A stretch of 64,000 nt of DNA from an uncultured Aquimarina sp. (lineage in GTDB: Bacteria > Bacteroidota > Bacteroidia > Flavobacteriales > Flavobacteriaceae), in contig CANMTP010000004.1 of NCBI GenBank assembly GCA_947500845.1, positions 186,001 to 250,000 on the forward strand. The letters are read 5' to 3'. The notes under the pieces are model-generated. The model did no database searches, was not told the DNA's origin, and saw only the letters and a program-made list of their open reading frames with translations. Of the stretch, positions 1 through 9,397 are shown in pieces. The position numbers and the translations under genes were made by a program. The stretch's first letter is position 1. Each line of letters begins with the position of its first letter.

Positions 1-2
1 TT

Positions 3-2174
3 TTTACTTATTCCCAATCGGAAAAAGTGCCTATAAAAGACAGTCAAATCAAGGATTCTATTGAACATTATTTAATAACAGCTTCTCGATCTATAGACAA
101 AGCCAAATTAGAACAAGCTCTTTATAATGCAACAATTGCTAAAGAAATAGCCTTACAAAACCAAAACCTATCCTATCGCGCTCAAACCAATATGGTATTG
201 GCAAAACTTTATCGCGAACTAGGCGATCTTAAAAAAGCTGAAGAACAGATTCTTGACGCTATTGAAATCCAACAAAAAGAGAATGACGAATCTATGCTTG
301 CTCATTCTTATATAATATATGGTTCAATCGCAACCAAATTAGGTAAATTTCAAACAGCTAATGAAGTTTTAGAATCAGCCTTGGTCCTTACAAAAAAGAA
401 GGATATGAAAGGTTTTGAAGGTTCTGTAAAATTAAATTATGGACTTTTAGCACTTGCAAAGAATCAACCAGAACTTGCCATAAAACATTTTAATAGTGGT
501 CTTCCAATAATTGACTCTTACGGTCAATCATATAATAAAGCAAAACTCTACACAAATAAGGCCAGAGCTCAATTAGCCTTAAACCAACCGGAAGAAGCAA
601 AAAAAACCAATGATCTGGCAATGCAGATAGGTAAAGAAAAAGGGTATTCCGAAATACGATCTGAATGCTATAAACTTTACAGCCAGATTTTTGAGCAAAA
701 AAAGGAATACCTAACTTCTCTCGAGAATCTTAAAATTCACCAAAGAATTAAGGACTCCTTATTTAGCATTAATAAAGAAATTATTGCACAAGAAGCTGGA
801 GCCAAATTAAATCTCAATGAGAATAATGTTCTCATAGAAGAACTTACCGAAGAAAATATTCAACAACTTAAATCACTAAAACTGGGTAGACTAACAACAA
901 TTCTAAGTATTGCGCTAATTACTATCCTATCATTACTCACACTTTCGCTATATAAGAATAATAATTTAAGGGCGCGAGCTAATGAGTTACTACAAAACAA
1001 AAATACCGAACTTATTCTTGCAAAAGAGAATGCAGAAAGAGCTAGTGAAGCCAAAGTTCAATTTCTTTCTACAATTACCCATGAGTTAAGAACTCCTTTA
1101 TATGCAGTAACTGGTTTAACTCATCTTTTGTTAGAAGAAAGCCCTACTCCTAATCAAAAAGAACACTTAAATTCACTTAAATTCTCTGGAGAATATTTGC
1201 TTTCATTAATCAACAACATATTAGACCTCAATAAACTAGAAGCTAACAAAGTAGAGTTAGAAAATACTTCTTTTAACCTAAAGAAAAGAATTAATGATGT
1301 ATTAATTGCTCTTGGGAAATCTGCAAAGGACAGAAAGAATAAACTACATTACGAATTTGATGATTCTATTCCCGATAAGTTAAAGGGAGATCCTTTAAAA
1401 GTGTCTCAAATTTTGATTAATCTTATTGGTAATTCGATAAAATTTACTCAAAATGGAGATATTTGGATACGCGTAAAACAAATTAACAGAATCGAAAATA
1501 AAATATTCCTCAATTTTGAAATTGAAGATAACGGTGTTGGTATTTCAGAAAAGAAACAACAAACCATATTCGAAAACTTTACTCAAGGATCTGTACAAAT
1601 TAATAGAAAATTTGGTGGTACCGGATTAGGGCTATCCATTGTTAAAAATCTACTATCAATAATGGATAGTGAGATAAAACTGGAAAGTACCTTAGGCAAA
1701 GGGTCAAAGTTTTTCTTCAATCTGAAATTCGAAATATTTGAAGACAAAAACACTAATTATCTTACAGAATCCAAAAATATAGACTATAACATATTAGTCG
1801 ACAAACACATATTGGTAGTTGAAGATAATAAGATTAATCAGCTAATTACCAGAAAAATATTAGAAAAAAGCAAGATAATTTGTGACGTTGCAGATAATGG
1901 GGACATTGCTGTTAATAAAGCTAAAGAAAAATCTTTTGACTTAATTCTTATGGATATTCACATGCCAGGAATAAGTGGAATTGAGGCCACAAAACAAATA
2001 CGAGAATTTGATAAAGATATTCCAATTATAGCACTTACTGCTGTTACTCTGGACGATAATTTGGATGAGTTTTACGATAACGGTTTTAACGACATCATTC
2101 CTAAACCCTATAAAACTGAAGAATTCTTTACAAAATTGCATAAAGCCTTAGCAAAAAAACAGACTACCTCATAG
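3..2174 (+). CDS. TPR-containing hybrid sensor histidine kinase (5' end outside window)
   Basis: The reading frame is open to the window edge; the residues before the GTG at 27 (FTYSQSEK) look like the end of a signal peptide, so the true start lies upstream and the gene is 5'-partial. Counting from the GTG, residues about 10-245 are TPR-like helical repeats (periplasmic sensor), 288-308 form a membrane helix, and the HisKA domain carries the phospho-acceptor H352 in the box THELRTP. The HATPase domain shows the N box (NLIGNSIKFT), DNGVGI and GGTGLGLS. A C-terminal receiver domain has the acidic pair in VVEDN, phospho-acceptor D643 (LMDIHMP) and the Lys of KPYK. It probably senses an envelope signal and relays phosphate to an unlinked partner. 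No response-regulator gene lies nearby. Family assignment is firm; the signal is unknown. Confidence 0.9.
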   Translation, partial: FTYSQSEKVPIKDSQIKDSIEHYLITASRSIDKAKLEQALYNATIAKEIALQNQNLSYRAQTNMVLAKLYRELGDLKKAEEQILDAIEIQQKENDESMLAHSYIIYGSIATKLGKFQTANEVLESALVLTKKKDMKGFEGSVKLNYGLLALAKNQPELAIKHFNSGLPIIDSYGQSYNKAKLYTNKARAQLALNQPEEAKKTNDLAMQIGKEKGYSEIRSECYKLYSQIFEQKKEYLTSLENLKIHQRIKDSLFSINKEIIAQEAGAKLNLNENNVLIEELTEENIQQLKSLKLGRLTTILSIALITILSLLTLSLYKNNNLRARANELLQNKNTELILAKENAERASEAKVQFLSTITHELRTPLYAVTGLTHLLLEESPTPNQKEHLNSLKFSGEYLLSLINNILDLNKLEANKVELENTSFNLKKRINDVLIALGKSAKDRKNKLHYEFDDSIPDKLKGDPLKVSQILINLIGNSIKFTQNGDIWIRVKQINRIENKIFLNFEIEDNGVGISEKKQQTIFENFTQGSVQINRKFGGTGLGLSIVKNLLSIMDSEIKLESTLGKGSKFFFNLKFEIFEDKNTNYLTESKNIDYNILVDKHILVVEDNKINQLITRKILEKSKIICDVADNGDIAVNKAKEKSFDLILMDIHMPGISGIEATKQIREFDKDIPIIALTAVTLDDNLDEFYDNGFNDIIPKPYKTEEFFTKLHKALAKKQTTS

Positions 2175-2253
2175 TATTTTGGCATAACTATTGGAGCTAA
2201 TTAATACTGTTTGCCTGTTTTCAGGATATTTGAGTTAGCCAAAATGATTAAAG

Positions 2254-2286
2254 AATGAGGTTTATCTTTCTAAACCTCATTTTTTT
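2254..2286 (+). terminator. Rho-independent terminator after the hybrid kinase
   Basis: A 10-bp perfect stem (2254-2263 with 2272-2281, AATGAGGTTT/AAACCTCATT) is followed by a T run. It overlaps the last codons of the convergent lpxK gene. Confidence 0.75.
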
Positions 2287-3284
2287 ACGTATTTAAGTAT
2301 TTTCTTATCAAAAGAGCTCTTACCTTCTAGAAACTTCATTTCAATAGGCTGATACCATAACTTTTCTTTAGAAATATAGCCAGATAAACGCACATAATCC
2401 TTCTCTGTAGTAATGATACACTCTTGATCTTTTAGTATTTCTAATTCTTTGTTCGAGAAGTTATGATGATCAGGAAAACCCATATGGTCAAATTCTAACC
2501 CCAAAGAACGATAATATTCTATTAATGCTTTTGGATTTGCAATACCAGTAACTAAAACAAAACGTGTCTTTTTAAATAATTGTATGGATTTTTTATCAGA
2601 TGCCCTTCTAAGTTCTTTCGCGTAATCAATAGTTGCAAAAAATAAATCTTGATTGGGGTTTACCTTCAGTTTTTCACCTATTTTCTCTCTTTCCTGATAA
2701 GAGATGTTATTTGGACATTTGGTTACCACAATAATGTCTGCACGATCTGCTCCTTTTCTAGACTCTCTTAAATTACCCGTAGGTAATAAAATATCATTAC
2801 AGTATAAATCATAATATGCGGTAAGTAATATGTAAAATCCTGCTTTAACTTTTCTGTGTTGATATGCATCATCTAATAATATCAATTCTGGCGACGGATT
2901 CAATGCTCGAAGATTAGCAATACCATTACGTCGATTCCCATCAACCGCCACAAAAATATCGGGAAATTTTGTTTTAAATTGAAGAGGCTCATCACCCACT
3001 TCTTTTGCCGTTGAAAAAGACTCAACCAATCGAAAGCCTTCGGTTTCTCTTTTATATCCTCTGCTAAGAGTAGCTATGATTATTGACTCTTGAAGGAGTT
3101 TTATCAGGTACTCCACCATTGGGGATTTACCCGTTCCTCCTACACTTAAGTTTCCGACAGCAATAACAGGAAAATCATAACTCATTGATTTTTTTATTCC
3201 CAGATCATACATTTTATTTCGCAACCAGGTCACCAAATAATAGAACGGAACAATCGGTAGAAGTATCTTTCGCAATAAGTTCAT
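2277..3284 (-). CDS. lpxK: Tetraacyldisaccharide 4'-kinase LpxK
   Basis: 335 residues, the usual length for LpxK, the inner-membrane kinase that phosphorylates the 4' position of the lipid A disaccharide precursor. An N-terminal hydrophobic membrane anchor (about residues 8-20) is followed by the P-loop GNLSVGGTGKSP at 44-55, which is characteristic of the family. The conserved LLDDAYQHRKV stretch and the late IITTEKDYVRL motif are also present. The start is ATG at 3282-3284. A TACTTTTG box reading leftward at 3290-3297 lies so close to the ATG that a transcript from it would be nearly leaderless. The gene is divergent from the NIF3 gene. Confidence 0.95.
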   Translation of the reverse strand: MNLLRKILLPIVPFYYLVTWLRNKMYDLGIKKSMSYDFPVIAVGNLSVGGTGKSPMVEYLIKLLQESIIIATLSRGYKRETEGFRLVESFSTAKEVGDEPLQFKTKFPDIFVAVDGNRRNGIANLRALNPSPELILLDDAYQHRKVKAGFYILLTAYYDLYCNDILLPTGNLRESRKGADRADIIVVTKCPNNISYQEREKIGEKLKVNPNQDLFFATIDYAKELRRASDKKSIQLFKKTRFVLVTGIANPKALIEYYRSLGLEFDHMGFPDHHNFSNKELEILKDQECIITTEKDYVRLSGYISKEKLWYQPIEMKFLEGKSSFDKKILKYVKK

Positions 3285-3363
3285 GATGACAAAAGTATAA
3301 AACGTAACTTTGATTATCTCAAAAAGTTTTTTACATTCATTTTTTACTCAAAAATACAAAACA

Positions 3364-4458
3364 ATGCAAATAAAAGAGGTTATACAACACCTTGAGTCTT
3401 TAGCTCCAATGACCTATGCTGAAGATTTTGATAATGTTGGTCTGCTAGTTGGAGACCCTACCACAACAGTGACTGGGGTTTTGGTTACTCTTGATACTTT
3501 AGAAATCATCGTAGATGAAGCTATCGAAAACAATTGTAATCTTATTGTGAGCTTTCATCCTATTGTATTTAAAGGTATAAAAAAGTTTAATGGTAGTACT
3601 TATGTAGAACGTGTCGTTATGAAAGCTATAAAACATGATATTGCGATCTTTGCCATTCATACCGCTCTCGATAATGCATGGCAAGGCGTAAATGATATGA
3701 TGTGTGAGCAATTAAGTTTAATCAATCGTAAAATTTTGATACCGCAAAGCGGAAATATAAAAAAACTAACCACGTTTGTTCCCATTGCTGAAGCAGAAAA
3801 ACTAAGATCAAAACTTTTTGAAGCAGGAGCAGGAACTATTGGCAATTACGATCATTGTAGTTTTTCATCAGAAGGAATAGGAACGTTTAGAGCCTTAGAA
3901 GAGGCAAATCCATCGATTGGCAAAATTGGAAAAACACATCATGAAAAAGAAACTCAAATTCAAGTAACCTATCCAAAGCATAAAGAAAAAGATATATTAA
4001 AGGCACTTTTTAAAAATCATTCTTATGAAGAAATAGCTTATGAAACCATTACTCTAGAAAATAAAAACCAGCACATAGGGATGGGAATGATAGGTGAGTT
4101 AGCCGATCCCGTTGGCGAATTGGATTTTTTAAAAAATTTAAAGAAGGTTTTTAAAACCGGTTGTGTGCGACATTCTGAATTGTTGGGAAAACCCATCAAA
4201 AGAATAGCTGTACTGGGGGGCAGCGGTAGTTTTGCGATAAAACATGCACAACAAGCTGGTGCTGATATTTTAATCACCGCTGATTTGAAATATCATCAGT
4301 TTTATGAAGCAGAAAAAGAGCTAATTCTAGCCGATATTGGCCATTATGAAAGCGAACAATACACAAAAAATCTAATTGTTAGCTATCTTCGAAAAAAAAT
4401 CAGTAATTTTGCAATCATTTTATCGGATAAAAACACCAATCCTATTCAATATCTTTAA
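3364..4458 (+). CDS. NIF3-family dinuclear metal-centre protein (YqfO type)
   Basis: 364 residues from the ATG at 3364. An in-frame ATG at 3310 would add 18 residues that do not resemble the family, and it overlaps a TAACTTTG promoter-like box at 3305-3312, so the later start is preferred. The NIF3 metal ligands are visible: His in SFHPIVFKG, His/Asp in AIHTALDN, and the C-terminal DIGHYESE. The roughly 365-residue length includes the central inserted PII/CutA-like domain found in the long (YqfO) subtype. The biochemical role of the family is unsettled; GTP cyclohydrolase I type 2 activity has been proposed for some members. It is followed after 3 bp by the coiled-coil gene, a pairing that suggests co-transcription. 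Confidence 0.9.
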   Translation: MQIKEVIQHLESLAPMTYAEDFDNVGLLVGDPTTTVTGVLVTLDTLEIIVDEAIENNCNLIVSFHPIVFKGIKKFNGSTYVERVVMKAIKHDIAIFAIHTALDNAWQGVNDMMCEQLSLINRKILIPQSGNIKKLTTFVPIAEAEKLRSKLFEAGAGTIGNYDHCSFSSEGIGTFRALEEANPSIGKIGKTHHEKETQIQVTYPKHKEKDILKALFKNHSYEEIAYETITLENKNQHIGMGMIGELADPVGELDFLKNLKKVFKTGCVRHSELLGKPIKRIAVLGGSGSFAIKHAQQAGADILITADLKYHQFYEAEKELILADIGHYESEQYTKNLIVSYLRKKISNFAIILSDKNTNPIQYL

Positions 4459-4461
4459 AAT

Positions 4462-5238
4462 ATGGCAAAGAAAGAAGTTACTGTTGAGCAAAAATTAAGA
4501 GCATTATATGATTTGCAATTAATTGACTCTAGAGTTGATGAGATTAGAAATGTACGTGGAGAATTACCTCTGGAAGTTGAAGATCTCGAAGACGAAGTAG
4601 CCGGATTAAATAAAAGATTAGATAAGCTGAATAACGACCTTGAAACTATTGACGAAGGTATTAAGAGTAAGAAAAATCTTATTGAAGAGGCTAAAGCACT
4701 AATCAAAAAATACGGAGAACAACAAAAAAATGTTCGTAATAATCGAGAGTACAACTCTTTAAGTAAAGAAATTGAATTTCAGGAGTTAGAAATTCAATTA
4801 GCAGAAAAGCATATCAAGGAGCACAAAGCTCAGATAGTTCAGAAAAATGAAATTATTGCTCAAACTAAGGAAAAGTTGGCCGAGCGTAACGCACACCTTA
4901 CTCATAAAAAAGGAGAGCTTGATGCAATTTTAGCCGAAACGGAAAAAGAAGAGCAAGCATTAATTGCTAAATCTGAGGATTATCAAATGCAAATTGAAGA
5001 ACGTTTGATCAGTGCCTATAAAAGAATTAGGAGTAATGTAAAAAACGGTCTTGCCGTTGTTCCCATCGAGCGCGGAGCATCTGGAGGGTCCTTCTTTACT
5101 ATTCCACCACAGGTACAGATGGAAATAGCTTCTCGTAAAAAGATTATTACCGATGAGCATAGCGGTAGGATTTTGGTAGATCAGGAGTTAGCCAAAGAAC
5201 AAAAAGAAAAAATGGAAGCTCTTTTTGCTAAACTTTAG
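4462..5238 (+). CDS. Coiled-coil protein of the C4-type zinc-ribbon (DUF164-like) family, cysteines lost
   Basis: 258 residues, cytoplasmic, no signal peptide. Residues about 35-180 are a long charged coiled coil. The C-terminal part (195-240) aligns with the family's zinc ribbon, yet all four expected cysteines are replaced: the first knuckle reads GASGGSF (S207, S210 in place of Cys) and the second reads DEHSGRIL (D231, S234). The fold is probably kept without zinc. The gene starts 3 bp after the NIF3 gene and is followed by a strong terminator, so the two form a bicistronic unit. Function is unknown; Bacteroidota homologues are usually labelled zinc-ribbon proteins. Confidence 0.85.
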   Translation: MAKKEVTVEQKLRALYDLQLIDSRVDEIRNVRGELPLEVEDLEDEVAGLNKRLDKLNNDLETIDEGIKSKKNLIEEAKALIKKYGEQQKNVRNNREYNSLSKEIEFQELEIQLAEKHIKEHKAQIVQKNEIIAQTKEKLAERNAHLTHKKGELDAILAETEKEEQALIAKSEDYQMQIEERLISAYKRIRSNVKNGLAVVPIERGASGGSFFTIPPQVQMEIASRKKIITDEHSGRILVDQELAKEQKEKMEALFAKL

Positions 5239-5262
5239 CAAGAGATATCATTAAAATATACA

Positions 5263-5287
5263 GCCTCAGTTTTACTGAGGCTTTTTT
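5263..5287 (+). terminator. Rho-independent terminator of the NIF3 / coiled-coil operon
   Basis: Perfect 8-bp stem GCCTCAGT/ACTGAGGC (5263-5270 and 5274-5281), three-base loop, then six T. Confidence 0.9.
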
Positions 5288-5306
5288 GATTCTAAAGTAA
5301 ATTAAC

Positions 5307-6560
5307 ATGAATCACATTCTAATTATTGGTTTTGTATGGCCCGAACCCAATTCTACTGCTGCTGGAACCAGAATGCTACAGCTTATAAAATTATTTCTTT
5401 CCCAGAATTGGAAAGTGACTTTTGCCAGTCCCGCTACAAATAGCGAATATATGATCGATTTTGATGATCTGGGGATTTCAAAGATTAAAATTGAAATCAA
5501 TGATCCTAGTTTTGATCATTTCATTAAGCAATTACAACCCAATATAATACTGTTTGATCGATTCATGATCGAAGAGCAATTTGGATGGAGAGTATCTAAA
5601 TATTGTCCAAAAGCCCTGAAAATATTAAATACTGAAGATCTACATAGTCTTCGAAAAACAAGACAAGCATCTTTTAAAAATAATAAAAAATTCAAAATAA
5701 AAGATCTTTTGGAAAGCGATTTTACAAAAAGAGAAATTGCCAGTATTTATCGTTGTGATCTTACATTGATCATTTCAGATTTTGAAATGACATTGCTGAA
5801 AGATACTTTTAAAATTCCTGAGGATTTGTTGTGTTATATACCATTCTTATTTGATACTATTACTCCCGAAATAAGAAACGAATGGCTGGATCATGAAGAA
5901 AGAAACCATTTCATGACTATTGGCAACTTTCGCCATGAACCTAATTGGAACAGCGTTTTATATCTTAAGCAAACTATCTGGCCATTAATTAGGCAAGAAC
6001 TTCCGGAAACAGAACTTCATATTTATGGCGCTTATCCCACACCAAAGGCAATTCAATTACACAACGAAAAAGAAGGGTTTCTTATTAAAGGCCATGCCAA
6101 GAATACTAAAGAAGTAATATCGCAAGCCCGAATTTGCTTAGCTCCTTTAAGATTTGGTGCAGGAATCAAAGGAAAACTTGTAGACGCTATGCTTTATGGC
6201 ACTCCAAGCGTAACAACTTCTATCGGTATCGAAGGTATGCTAGATGAAGATACGGATTGGAACGGTTTTGTTGCAGACGACCCTTCAAAATTTGCCAAAG
6301 CCGCTATAAAACTATATAAAGACAAAAATCTTTGGCGACAATCTCAACAAAATGGAATAGAAATCATTAATACGCGTTTTCAAAAAGAAAAATTTGCTCC
6401 TTTGCTTATTGACATGATCAATATAAGGTTATTGAATCTTGAAAAGTATCGTACTCAAAATTTTATAGGAAATATGCTTCAATATCATACTTTGAGAAGT
6501 ACCGAATTTATGTCGAGATGGATTGAAGAGAAAACGAAGACTAATGCCCCAAAAGATTAA
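5307..6560 (+). CDS. GT4-type glycosyltransferase
   Basis: 417 residues, soluble GT-B fold. The N-terminal Rossmann half starts with ILIIGFVWPEPNSTAAGTRM, typical of retaining GT4-like enzymes (nucleotide-sugar donors). The C-terminal half has the donor-site stretch FGAGIKGKLVDAMLYGTPSVTT followed by GIEGM, the usual position of the EX7E-like motif, here with Asp (VDAM) where the first Glu is common. It probably adds a sugar to a surface polysaccharide or lipid. No other sugar-polymer genes lie next to it, so the substrate cannot be read from context. Its last 20 bases overlap the convergent DoxX-like gene. Confidence 0.8.
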   Translation: MNHILIIGFVWPEPNSTAAGTRMLQLIKLFLSQNWKVTFASPATNSEYMIDFDDLGISKIKIEINDPSFDHFIKQLQPNIILFDRFMIEEQFGWRVSKYCPKALKILNTEDLHSLRKTRQASFKNNKKFKIKDLLESDFTKREIASIYRCDLTLIISDFEMTLLKDTFKIPEDLLCYIPFLFDTITPEIRNEWLDHEERNHFMTIGNFRHEPNWNSVLYLKQTIWPLIRQELPETELHIYGAYPTPKAIQLHNEKEGFLIKGHAKNTKEVISQARICLAPLRFGAGIKGKLVDAMLYGTPSVTTSIGIEGMLDEDTDWNGFVADDPSKFAKAAIKLYKDKNLWRQSQQNGIEIINTRFQKEKFAPLLIDMINIRLLNLEKYRTQNFIGNMLQYHTLRSTEFMSRWIEEKTKTNAPKD

Positions 6561-7104
6561 CAAAGATTTGTTCAACACCAAAAATCACACCTATAATTAA
6601 AGCAACAATAAGTGCTGTTTTCCATCTTTCGGTGATAATAAAAGTAGTTGGTTCTTTTTTTACATAGGTAAGTCTCTGAATTGCTGTTTTAAATTTGTCT
6701 TTATTGAAATATAAAATAAGAAGCAACAAAAGAAAATATAGGATCGCACTGGCTAGGGCACCATACTTATCAAAAAAAATCATATCAAAAACAATGATGT
6801 TAGTCAAAATAGGTATTAAAATAAGGACTCCCAAAAGTTTAGTTTTTTCAAAAAGCAACAGAAATGCCCCTAGAAGCTGTGAAATTCCTATAAATAAAAT
6901 GTATCCGTAAGAATAGCCCATGAAACTCCAGGCCAGATCAAAACCACTCAATTCCATTAAAGGAGTGTTAGCAATTTCATCTGGCAAATGTCCTCTACGA
7001 TAAAATTGACCTCCTAGCAGTTTACCAGACCCATAGATAAACAATAGGAAGAAAACGTGCCATCTTGCTGCTAGTTCTAAGTAATGAGAAATTTTTGCGT
7101 TCAT
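6541..7104 (-). CDS. DoxX-like integral membrane protein
   Basis: 187 residues with about four or five hydrophobic helices: near residues 15-27, 55-75, 80-100, 105-130 and a C-terminal one at 165-180. The first-helix stretch LFIYGSGKLLGGQF and overall layout resemble DoxX/MauE-like small membrane proteins, whose role is often linked to redox or disulfide chemistry but is not established here. The gene runs convergent to the glycosyltransferase and their 3' ends overlap by 20 bp. No further operon partner is seen. Confidence 0.7.
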   Translation of the reverse strand: MNAKISHYLELAARWHVFFLLFIYGSGKLLGGQFYRRGHLPDEIANTPLMELSGFDLAWSFMGYSYGYILFIGISQLLGAFLLLFEKTKLLGVLILIPILTNIIVFDMIFFDKYGALASAILYFLLLLLILYFNKDKFKTAIQRLTYVKKEPTTFIITERWKTALIVALIIGVIFGVEQIFVNLLGH

Positions 7105-7186
7105 TTCGCTTATGATTTTACTTTAGGACGAAAGAACAAAGGTTTTGGTTACACCAATGCTGTGATAAATTTCATTTTTATAAAAC

Positions 7187-7217
7187 AAAAAAAGCTCTTC
7201 CATAAATGGAAAAGCTT
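7187..7217 (-). terminator. Terminator of rpsT
   Basis: An 11-bp stem with one mismatch (7192-7202 with 7207-7217), loop TAAA. Read on the minus strand it is followed by a run of T (7187-7193). Confidence 0.8.
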
Positions 7218-7243
7218 ATATATCGTAAAGAACTGCTACTTAT

Positions 7244-7492
7244 TTATAAAGCGGCTACGTGCTTAGCTAACTGAGATTTAAGGTTAGCAGCTTTATTCTT
7301 ATGTATAACGTTATTCTTTGCTAATTTATCAAGCATAGAAACAACAGTTGGAAACAGAGTTTCTGCTTCTTTCTTATCAGCTTCACGCAACTTTTTAATA
7401 GCATTACGCGTAGTTTTATGCTGGTATCTGTTTCTAAGACGCTTTGTCTCGTTACTTCTAATTCTTTTTAATGCTGACTTATGATTTGCCAT
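7244..7492 (-). CDS. rpsT: 30S ribosomal protein S20
   Basis: 82 residues, Lys/Arg-rich and almost entirely helical, with the S20 N terminus [15 protein letters not shown] and the conserved NxAxxxKSxL-type C-terminal helix ([14 protein letters not shown]). S20 binds 16S rRNA helix 44 and the 5' domain. The start follows a short AT-rich gap after the tRNA-Glu gene at 7527-7598, and no separate promoter is evident, so rpsT may be transcribed from the tRNA promoter upstream. It is followed by a clear terminator. Confidence 0.97.
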   Translation of the reverse strand: MANHKSALKRIRSNETKRLRNRYQHKTTRNAIKKLREADKKEAETLFPTVVSMLDKLAKNNVIHKNKAANLKSQLAKHVAAL

Positions 7493-7526
7493 CTCTCTAC
7501 TATTAAATTTCTTACTATAACATTTG

Positions 7527-7598
7527 TAGCCCGTAGGGGAATCGAACCCCTCTTACCAGGATGAAAACCTGGCGTCCTAGCCGATAGACGAACGGGCC
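7527..7598 (-). tRNA. tRNA-Glu (TTC), copy 1
   Basis: 72 bases on the minus strand. Acceptor stem GGCCCGT/ACGGGCT, anticodon loop TTTTCAT (anticodon TTC) and T loop GGTTCGATTCC are all present. CCA is not encoded. The sequence is identical to the copy at 7669-7740. Confidence 0.97.
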
Positions 7599-7620
7599 AT
7601 TTTTTCCTTTTCAAGGATTG

Positions 7621-7651
7621 CAAATTTATAGCTTTCACTTTAAATGTGCAA
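7621..7651 (-). promoter_or_regulatory. Promoter of tRNA-Glu copy 1
   Basis: On the minus strand TTG (7649-7651), 20 bases, TAAATTTG (7621-7628): the Bacteroidota sigma-A form TTG-N19/20-TAnnTTTG, ending 23 bases before the tRNA. Confidence 0.75.
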
Positions 7652-7668
7652 CCAATTATCAATATTCG

Positions 7669-7740
7669 TAGCCCGTAGGGGAATCGAACCCCTCTTACCA
7701 GGATGAAAACCTGGCGTCCTAGCCGATAGACGAACGGGCC
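7669..7740 (-). tRNA. tRNA-Glu (TTC), copy 2
   Basis: Identical 72-base tRNA-Glu with anticodon TTC, 70 bp upstream of copy 1 in the direction of transcription. The spacer between the two copies contains an independent promoter. Confidence 0.97.
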
Positions 7741-7765
7741 ATAGTTATTTGTCTAATTGCGGATG

Positions 7766-7795
7766 CAAAAATACAACTATTTTTTAATGGCGCAA
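7766..7795 (-). promoter_or_regulatory. Promoter of tRNA-Glu copy 2
   Basis: Minus strand TTG (7793-7795), 19 bases, TATTTTTG (7766-7773), ending 25 bases before the tRNA. Confidence 0.75.
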
Positions 7796-7819
7796 GTGTT
7801 ATTTTATTTTTTTCTAAAC

Positions 7820-9298
7820 TTAATATGCCTTAGCAAATAATACCCGAATTTTTGAAGGCTTTCCACTATAAACACAGCTCCCTTCCTCCTCTTTTGCATC
7901 AAAAGGAATACATCGTATCGTTGCTTTGGTAAGTTCTTTTATCTTCTGTTCTGTTTCCTCGGTTCCATCCCAATGCGCAGAGATAAATCCTCCTTTGCCT
8001 TCTAACACTTCTTTAAACTCATCGAAAGTATTTACTTCTGTTATATGTTCATCTCTAAATTGCTTAGCTTTTTGATATAAACTCTCTTGAATTTCTTTTA
8101 ACAAAGATTCAATGGTTTCGACTACATCACTCTTTGCTACAAATTGTTTTGTTAAGGTGTCCCTACGAGCTAATTCTACAGTTCCTTTTTCTAAATCTTT
8201 AGGACCAATTGCAATTCGCAAAGGAACTCCCTGCAATTCATATTGGGCAAACTTAGCTCCTGGTCTATGCGTATCGCGATTGTCATACTTTACAGAAATA
8301 CCTTTCTTTCTTAAATCTGCAACCAGTTCTTGAGCTACTTCAGATATTTGATTTAATTGATCTTCTCCTTTGTATATAGGTACAATGACTACTTGTATTG
8401 GTGCCAAATTTGGAGGCAAAACTAATCCGTTATCATCACTATGGGTCATAATTAACGCCCCCATAAGTCTTGTCGAAACCCCCCACGAAGTTGCCCATAC
8501 ATAGTATAATTTCCCTTCTTTAGAAGTGAACTTTACATCGAAAGCTTTAGCAAAGTTTTGACCTAAGAAATGTGATGTCCCTGCTTGCAAGGCTTTTCCA
8601 TCTTGCATCAGAGCTTCAATACAATAGGTATCTTCTGCACCTGCAAATCGTTCACTCTCTGTTTTTCTACCCTTTATAACAGGTATAGCCATAAAATTCT
8701 CAACAAAATCTGCGTAAATATTATTCATCTGTTCAGTTTCGGCTATTGCTTCTGCTCTGGTCTCATGGGCTGTATGACCTTCTTGCCATAGAAATTCAGC
8801 CGTTCTAAGAAATAATCGAGTTCTCATTTCCCATCGCACCACATTAGCCCATTGATTCACCAAAATTGGTAAATCCCGGTATGACTGTATCCAACCTTTA
8901 TAGGTATTCCAGATAATTGCTTCGGAAGTTGGACGAACAATAAGTTCTTCTTCTAATCTAGCGTTTGGATCAACAATCAACTTTGAAGCATCTTCAGGAT
9001 CTGTTTTTAATCTATAGTGAGTGACTACAGCACACTCTTTCGCAAATCCTTCAGCATTTTTCTCCTCTGCCTCAAAAAGACTTTTGGGAACAAACAAAGG
9101 AAAATATGCGTTCTGATGACCGGTTTCCTTAAATTTCCGGTCTAATTCTGCTTGAATTTTTTCCCAAATAGCATATCCGTAAGGTTTAATGACCATACAA
9201 CCTCTAACTGCCGAATTCTCAGCAAGATCGGCTTTAACGACTAATTCATTATACCATTTTGAATAATCTTCACTACGTTTTGTTAAATTCTTACTCAT
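7820..9298 (-). CDS. proS: Prolyl-tRNA synthetase (archaeal/eukaryal type)
   Basis: 492 residues, the short form without the bacterial editing insertion. Class II motifs are visible: motif 1 around [14 protein letters not shown], motif 2 in [26 protein letters not shown] (with RPTSEAIIW before it), and motif 3 in [17 protein letters not shown]. An anticodon-binding domain (VVIVPIYK onward) and a C-terminal domain ending in the family's terminal tyrosine (LFAKAY) follow. The enzyme charges tRNA-Pro. It has its own leftward promoter about 55 bp upstream (9353-9383). Confidence 0.97.
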   Translation of the reverse strand: MSKNLTKRSEDYSKWYNELVVKADLAENSAVRGCMVIKPYGYAIWEKIQAELDRKFKETGHQNAYFPLFVPKSLFEAEEKNAEGFAKECAVVTHYRLKTDPEDASKLIVDPNARLEEELIVRPTSEAIIWNTYKGWIQSYRDLPILVNQWANVVRWEMRTRLFLRTAEFLWQEGHTAHETRAEAIAETEQMNNIYADFVENFMAIPVIKGRKTESERFAGAEDTYCIEALMQDGKALQAGTSHFLGQNFAKAFDVKFTSKEGKLYYVWATSWGVSTRLMGALIMTHSDDNGLVLPPNLAPIQVVIVPIYKGEDQLNQISEVAQELVADLRKKGISVKYDNRDTHRPGAKFAQYELQGVPLRIAIGPKDLEKGTVELARRDTLTKQFVAKSDVVETIESLLKEIQESLYQKAKQFRDEHITEVNTFDEFKEVLEGKGGFISAHWDGTEETEQKIKELTKATIRCIPFDAKEEEGSCVYSGKPSKIRVLFAKAY

Positions 9299-9343
9299 AA
9301 ATTGCTATTTGGCACAAATGTTGTGACTTTGTTAAATATAATT

Positions 9344-9370
9344 TTGTTAGCGCAAAACTAACTAAATTTG
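9344..9370 (+). promoter_or_regulatory. Candidate promoter of the Trp/Gly-rich lipoprotein gene
   Basis: Plus strand TTG (9344-9346), 16 bases, TAAATTTG (9363-9370), 27 bp before the ATG. The spacer is shorter than at the tRNA promoters, so the -33 element is uncertain. Confidence 0.45.
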
Positions 9371-9383
9371 TAATGTTCAACAA
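9353..9383 (-). promoter_or_regulatory. Promoter of proS
   Basis: Minus strand TTG (9381-9383), 20 bases, TAGTTTTG (9353-9360). It overlaps the divergent candidate promoter serving the lipoprotein at 9398. Confidence 0.6.
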
Positions 9384-9397
9384 TAAAATAAGAAGAT

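Noticed and set aside
3310..3363. Upstream start for the NIF3-family gene
   Set aside because: The extra 18 residues do not resemble the family and overlap a promoter-like TAACTTTG box.
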